From the NCBI GenBank assembly GCA_918026815.1, contig CAKJVC010000006.1, positions 992,001 to 1,056,000 of the forward strand: DNA of 64,000 bases, given 5' to 3'. The position numbers and the translations under genes are program-made. Under the pieces are notes generated by a model. That model did not search any database. It was not told where the DNA came from and saw only the letters and a program-made list of their open reading frames with translations. Positions 58,774-64,000 of the stretch are shown piece by piece (within the stretch, counting starts at the first letter, position 1; each line of letters starts with the position of its first letter). Source of the DNA: Chalara sp. BL73 (Eukaryota > Ascomycota > Leotiomycetes > Helotiales).

Positions 58774-59878
58774 ATGGCAAATGTTCATCCCTTTCGAGCT
58801 GTCTATAAAGTTGTTGATGAGCATGAGATTGATGCTGACATCTACCTCCCTCCACTTGGGAAGCCTTCAAAAGATGTGAAACATCCCGTGAGTATGTGAA
58901 CTCCGCCTTAGTGTGTATTTGGATACGTACTAATGTGCTATTTCATCTAGTCATTGACATCCATGGTGGGGCATTCATGCTGGGATGCTCAAAAATGGTT
59001 AACAGGGATCAAATCGATGACTGTTTGAGTCGAGGATGGATTGTTCTGGCTCCAAATCATCGCCTATGTCCTCAAGTCAATCTGCTCGAGGGGCCAATGA
59101 AAGACTGTCGTGACCTCCTCACGTGGATTTACCAAGGTGGTTTGCATGCATCTATCGCCTCTTACGTGAAAATCCCGTTTCCAATTGACCTGGATCATGT
59201 ATTTGCATTCGGTACCTCATCCGGGGGTACCCTAGCACTATGTCTAGTAAGTCTTCCATCTTCCTCACAGCATGACCGAATGATGGGCCTTCGGTAGGAT
59301 CTGATTATTGACCGAATTTATGGTAGGGCTTTGGAGTTCCTCGCAAAGTAGCGGGGATTTTTATCATGTATGCACCATGTCACTTTGCCCATCCTTTCTG
59401 GACCACAAGGCTTCCGGATGTGGCCTTGAGGCTCCCTGCGGGGCTTTCTGAAGAGTTCATTAATCGTGTTTTTGATGACGATCCAGTCCCTATCACCGGA
59501 GGTGTTTCGTTGGAGGGCCAGCAGCAAGGTGCTCCAAACTTTGACGATCCTCGTCAAGCATTTGCACTCACGCAGATTGCTAATGGTAGAGTGATGGATG
59601 TTATATTTCCCTCTAAGAAATGGACCCAAGTAGATCCGATTGAGAACATCACGTCCTCCTTTCCACCTACTTTTCTTGTACACGGGACTGAGGATAAAAT
59701 GGTGCCTGTGCAATTGAGCAGGCACCTATATAAAGCTCTATGTCAACAGGGTATCAACTGCGGACTAAAAGAAATTACAGGCGAAGGTCACACGTTTGCA
59801 GCAAAAATGACAATCGGCTCATCCACGTGGAACCTTCAGCAAGATGGCTTCAACTTTTTAGAGAGTCTAATTCATTGA
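58774..59878 (+). CDS. Alpha/beta hydrolase (HSL-type esterase)
   Basis: Three exons (58774-58891, 58951-59246, 59327-59878), 321 residues exactly. Hormone-sensitive-lipase-type fold: the oxyanion motif IDIHGGAFMLG, the nucleophile elbow FGTSSGGTLAL (Ser), the acid in LVHGTEDKMVP (Asp) and the base in GEGHTFA (His) give a complete catalytic triad. Such enzymes hydrolyse short-chain carboxylic esters and acylated aromatic compounds. No signal peptide, so intracellular. It lies between the regulator and the FAD monooxygenase; cleavage of an ester such as the depside released by a flavonol dioxygenase would be an attractive but unproven role. Confidence 0.9.
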
Positions 59879-60082
59879 GGAAGGCGAAGCATATTACTGC
59901 CTCTAGTTAGTTGTGTCACACATGAATTCAAGCGTTGATTTAGGCTCTGAATCTTGAGTATGCATCCGAGAGACCAAGAGGATATCACGCATTAGAGGAG
60001 TTCAAATCGCCAAAAGCATAAGATCAGAGCGAATGTGGAGGAGCGCCACAGCCACCAAAATTATTTCCTCTACATACAGTCT

Positions 60083-61724
60083 CTAAATGTTAATCTCATC
60101 CAATGGCTCCTCCTGTAATGCAGCCTCGACCGCCTGGTACGCATCGTATCCAAACAGCCATGGTTGGACGTCTGGGCATATCAACTTACTTGGGAATGGG
60201 CCTTTCAGCTCTTTTCCTAGTTGGGATAGGAAAACCTTGTCACGGGCCACCTGTTCCGGACCATCTGGCATATGGAATTGCTCGCGCTGGGGTTATGACG
60301 GGATAGTCAGCAAACAATTTTGCAAGGCTCAACACCACAATTCCGATAGACAATACCTGCTTAAAGGTTTCTCTGACAATCGCGTCACCTCTGGCCTTTC
60401 GAAGCTTCTCGTATAACCTCAGGGCTTGGGGAAGCTGATCCTTAGATTTTAAGTGGCCAATTAGAAGTCCAAGGACCGCCCCATCTTCAATGGCAGAGTT
60501 GGCCCCCTGTGCAAGATATGGCAACATAGGATGGCATGCATCTCCGCTACATGAAATGAAAAAGGTTAATTTAATAGCAAAAGGAGAGAATCGGGAAACG
60601 TACAGGAAAACGAGGTTAGCCTTTTCGTTGACCCATGATCCAAGTTCACCCCCTACAAGCAGAACCATCATCAGCACAATATTTAGGCCGGAGTTGAGAG
60701 CAACATACTATACATCAATTTCCACTTATCAACATCACTAACCAGATTAAGAAACCGGCGAAGTATTGGGTCCCAGCCGTCGAATAGAGATTTCATTTCC
60801 TTGACAGCGCCTGGCTGTCGGCTAACCCCTTCAGGTAGATCGTCTGGTACCAGCAGCACGATATTATATTGGCAACCGGCTCGGAGCGAGTACCCTACAG
60901 CATGAGAGCCATGGCCTATCCACGAATGCACTGTCGGATTGCTGATCCAGAGTTGTAGGTCACGATCAGGCACCTGATCAAGGTCAAGCACCACGCGATA
61001 AGCCAGATCGCCTGTCGGTTGAGGTAGATCATTCTTCTGTGTGTAGCAGGCTCGGCATTCTGACCACAAGCCATCTGCGGCGATGATGAGGTCTGCTTTT
61101 GCCGTCAAGCCCAATGTGGTTCGTATTTCCGTAAGGTCAAAGTCGATCGAGATGACCTTCTGGCCAAACATAATTTCAACCCCCAGTTGCTTAGCACGCT
61201 CTAGCAAAGCCATTTGCAGATCAACACGGTGCAACTCGATAAAAGGCGCGCCATATTTAGCCTGCATTTTCTCACCAAAGTGAGATTCTTCGGCAAGAAT
61301 CTGGCCTGAATATCGGTGGACGATAAAGGAAGTCGGCTCAGCCCCTAATTGCCACAACCAGTCAGGGACGCTCCATCGTTGGAGGATCTTGGTAGCATTC
61401 GGGGTAACTTGCAGGCCAGCACCGACCTAGCATTTCGAGCATCAGTATTTATCGAAAACAGGCTTCTATTGTATATGAACTCACTTCACGCAGCTCCTTA
61501 ACGGACTCAAAGACGGTTACCCGGTGTCCAGACAAGGATGCCGCCACGGATGCTGAAAGGCCTCCAAGCCCTGCACCGACAACAATGATATTGAGTTTGA
61601 TTGGTGACTTCTGGTGTAGATACTCCTAGACAGAGATAATAAGCCTTCATGCTGCTGTCCATAAGATGATGTTTGAGGAAGCTGACAGAAGGAAAGGGAT
61701 TAGGGTTGGGTTAGAGCATACCAT
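60083..61724 (-). CDS. FAD-dependent aromatic monooxygenase (salicylate-hydroxylase-like)
   Basis: Class A flavoprotein hydroxylase. Exon 1 is just the start codon: ATG at 61722-61724 followed at once by a GTATGC donor; exon 2 (61485-61625) continues EYLHQKSPIKLN and the FAD-binding IIVVGAGLGGLSASVAASLS. Later exons: VGAGLQVTPNATKILQRWSV, the DG motif IIAADGLWSE, QLWISNPTVHSWIGHG, and the second FAD motif GDACHPMLPYLAQGANSAIE, then a C-terminal exon (60083-60287) ending EEPLDEINI. Enzymes of this family add a hydroxyl to aromatic acids or phenols using NAD(P)H and oxygen, often with decarboxylation. No membrane anchor is visible. Divergent from a small conserved gene 450 bases away and convergent with the hydrolase. 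All key motifs are present and phases fit, so it should be functional. Confidence 0.9.
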
Positions 61725-62174
61725 TTTTCTCCTTATCAAAAACTGGTCCCTGGACTTATTGACAGGTTACATTCATTTCCACGTCCCTAAAATGTAAAAC
61801 AGCGGCAAAATGTTGGCCAGTCGTGAAGGTTTTACTGCCCGCAACCTGGTTGTTGGGGAGGCCATTACGTTAAGCTTGGCCTGCCGTATGTTGTTGGAAG
61901 TCCCGAGATATCCAGCCGCCCCACAGGCGGGTCCCTTGGAGCTTTCGTATCCCATCTCCGAACTTGTTTCTACCATTAGGTTGCCCCTCAGTGTTCTTTC
62001 CTCTGAAGCGGGAAAGTGTGGGGAAGTCCGCAGACTTCACGATGCCCACTTGTCGCCGCTATTTCCAATGCATCATGGCCGTTCCAACAGTGGCTTCTCT
62101 CCACTGTATTATTAACGCAGTCCTGTCCAAGGTGAGGACGGGAATCTAAAAGCTTTAACACCCTATCTAGTATC
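61725..62174. promoter_or_regulatory. Divergent promoter, FAD monooxygenase and small gene
   Basis: 450 bases between the monooxygenase start (minus) and the small gene start (plus). Open stretches on both strands have no recognisable content. Promoter region by position only. Confidence 0.4.
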
Positions 62175-62648
62175 ATGGCTACGAATCGAGGCCCTTGGAG
62201 ACTGGTCACAGTGAACACTGCGCCCGAGAGGGCAAAGCGACTGGTCGGGCTGGTGATTGCGGCCCTGAAGGATCGGTATGATATCGAGCACGTTGATAAT
62301 TGCGAGAGTGAGTCTGCAGGAATATCTTGCATACAGTACGTACTATGGGACATGCATGCTCACTGATACGTCAGACATGGATGAAGTCGCTCCCAAGGTG
62401 ACAAAGTACAAGCCCAACGTCCTCGTAAGCTCCAAATTTCCCCTGGGGTATAGAGACACATTGCTGACGGTACACAGTTCTGCGCGTCCATGTGGACGCC
62501 TGAACAGGCGGACCAGATCTTTTCAACGGCCAGGGTGATTGTGCCTGACCTGAAAATGCTTGCGGTTCCAACGGGAATGCAAGTTGAGAGAGGACCAGAC
62601 GCTGTAGTTAAGTATGTGGTCGAAAAGGTGCCAGAGTTGTTGGGCTAG
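62175..62648 (+). CDS. Small conserved protein of unknown function
   Basis: Three exons (62175-62307, 62375-62424, 62478-62648) give exactly 117 residues: MATNRGPWRLVTVNTAPERA at the start, then RLVGLVIAALKDRYDIEHV, NMDEVAPKVTKYKPNVLFCA, SMWTPEQADQIFSTAR and PTGMQVERGPDAVVKYVVEK. The alternation of strands and helices (K-x-P-N-V-L-F as a core strand) suggests a compact alpha/beta domain; I do not recognise a named family. There is no signal peptide or membrane helix. The canonical splice sites and exact phase support a real gene despite its small size. It is divergent from the monooxygenase, so a linked role (binding or processing a pathway intermediate) is possible but unproven. Confidence 0.65.
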
Positions 62649-64000
62649 AAGCGGTGAGGTTATGGAGAAATTGAGGTGTTAGATTGCGTAGAGTGGAATT
62701 GGATACATGTAATCTAAACCGTCTATGTGCGATCTGTCTTAACGCCAGATAGTGAATGCTTGCCCTAGCTCATACCATTTCGTTCTCAAGCATGTTGACC
62801 AAAAGTCGAAGCGTTACCAGTTCCATCTGCCGCCCCACGACCATAGGTCCGACACGTGGTAGGTTTGAGGGGAAGACCCTACGGAGAAGCGTGAACGGAG
62901 CTGAATATAACGCTATGGTTAGTTGAAGAGGGCAAAGAAAGGACTTACTAAAGCGGGAATTGTTGGAAGACAAATACCAAAAGCCTCCAGAGCCTAAACT
63001 TGACAGCTTCGAGAATTCTCAGCCGTCAATAGTCAAGACCCTCTTGACTCTCATTGGATGTGCAGCCACTACGAAACGTCGTATTCAACTTTCAACTCCG
63101 TCAATTGAGCACTAGCATATCATGGCATCCGGCCGGCCTCACACATCGGGCCCTAGCTCTGTTCGTCAATTCCTCCCTGATATTACCCTCTTACGGTTCA
63201 GAGCAATGCAGAATCGAGACGCCCATGAGCCCGCAAGAGTGCCCCAAGAAAACTGACAGCGGCCGTGGTTTCATGCCCTGTATTTTCACTAGCGAGAGTT
63301 ATTCAAGGAGCGGTACTATGGTATAACGAACGACGATACGAACACCTGGCAGCTCCGTTGATCTGCCCCCTTCTCCACTTGTATAACATCTCACTCAAAT
63401 CCTTCCAGGATGAGTTCGAGATACGTTGTTCAAGCTACAAGACGAAGGTATCCCCATCGCTATCATAACCAGCGCCGCAAACACCATCCTCCAGGTCCTC
63501 AGTGAGCCCCAGCGAGCAAGAACATACTGCCACATTAGTTCATCCGCTGGCGGACCTGGTTCAACCCAGAATCCCTCCTCAGCGGTAAGGCATCCGCCTC
63601 GACAAGATCAATCCCGCTCAGCGCACAGCCGTGCTAAGCATTGCCGGGGTAACTTTATTACCAAGGGGATACTAAGAGGGACTGAGCGCGATGCGCATTA
63701 TCCACTTCCTAGGCGAGTTGGTTCAGTCACCTGTGCAAAGCCCAATCTAATTAATGAAGGCTCATATAAAAGTATATCCACCCTCTGTGGTTATCAAAGT
63801 CAAACCAGCTAGTCCTAAGACACTACAATGAGATATGCTGGCCATCAATGTAAGCATACATATCCTCTCAAACGAAAAAATGCTAGATATTCAAGTCGTA
63901 CCATCCCCCCTACCACCCAGCAATCCATACCCCAGGTCTATCGTCTTATGAAAGACCCACAGGTGCCATGGGCCACTAGAATCACGACGGCCAACGGCAT
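62649..64000. other. Right end, no clear complete gene
   Basis: About 1.35 kb. An open region around 63120-63480 contains pieces such as FLPDITLLRFRAMQNRDA and VIQGAVLWYNERRYEHLAAP in different frames; they look like exons of a protein I cannot identify, possibly running across 63100-63480. The minus-strand stretch 62770-62973 is not convincing. An ATG followed by a GTAAGC donor at about 63831-63855 might begin a gene cut by the window edge. None is firm enough to call. Confidence 0.35.

Noticed and set aside
1..64000. CRISPR arrays, rRNA genes, complete tRNA genes
   Set aside because: None seen; intron structure and gene families show a fungal nuclear genome, and no regular spacer-repeat array or conserved rRNA core was noticed.

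Overview
The window looks like a euchromatic stretch of a filamentous ascomycete genome (Pezizomycotina). Genes carry short GT-AG introns (about 50-110 bp, a few longer), there are several large fungal transcription factors, a NACHT-type NLR, a Clr5-domain protein and MFS sugar and drug transporters. Gaps are AT-rich and hold decayed elements with C-to-T style damage. The species cannot be fixed from the sequence alone; a leotiomycete or sordariomycete would fit.

Layout. 1-6.5 kb: mostly non-coding, with two small secreted-protein genes (minus strand) and a solo LTR. 6.5-14.7 kb: a carbon-use block with a Zn2Cys6 regulator, a GH3 beta-glucosidase with a PA14 insert, and a convergent MFS sugar transporter whose upstream region carries CreA-like GCGGGG sites. 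A second solo LTR lies at 15.7 kb. 16.8-24.6 kb: the most unusual locus. A 1230-residue NLR on the minus strand (DUF7708-like N-terminus, NACHT, paired C2H2-like fingers, C-terminal PHD finger) sits head to head, across 290 bp, with a 931-residue SNF2/RING-type ATPase on the plus strand. 28-35.3 kb: three single-exon metabolic enzymes (crotonase-family, 3-hydroxyisobutyrate-dehydrogenase-like, deoxyribose-phosphate aldolase) separated by a decayed transcription-factor copy and a hAT-like transposase relic. 37.4-39.6 kb: a Clr5-domain protein. 40-45 kb: a possible HET-protein fragment and an intact Zn2Cys6 regulator that resembles the decayed copy at 32 kb.

46.4-62.6 kb: a catabolic or tailoring gene group: cytochrome P450, a TRI12-like MFS pump with an internal TAG codon, a quercetinase-like bicupin divergent from a C2H2 plus fungal_trans regulator, an alpha/beta hydrolase, a class A FAD monooxygenase and a small conserved protein of unknown function. 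Dioxygenase, hydroxylase, esterase, pump and local regulator together fit breakdown or modification of flavonoid-like or other aromatic plant compounds; this is inference.

Exon structures were worked out by hand from splice signals and reading phase. For most multi-exon genes the summed exons give an exact multiple of three, which supports the models. The GH3 gene is the exception, off by one base at its third intron.
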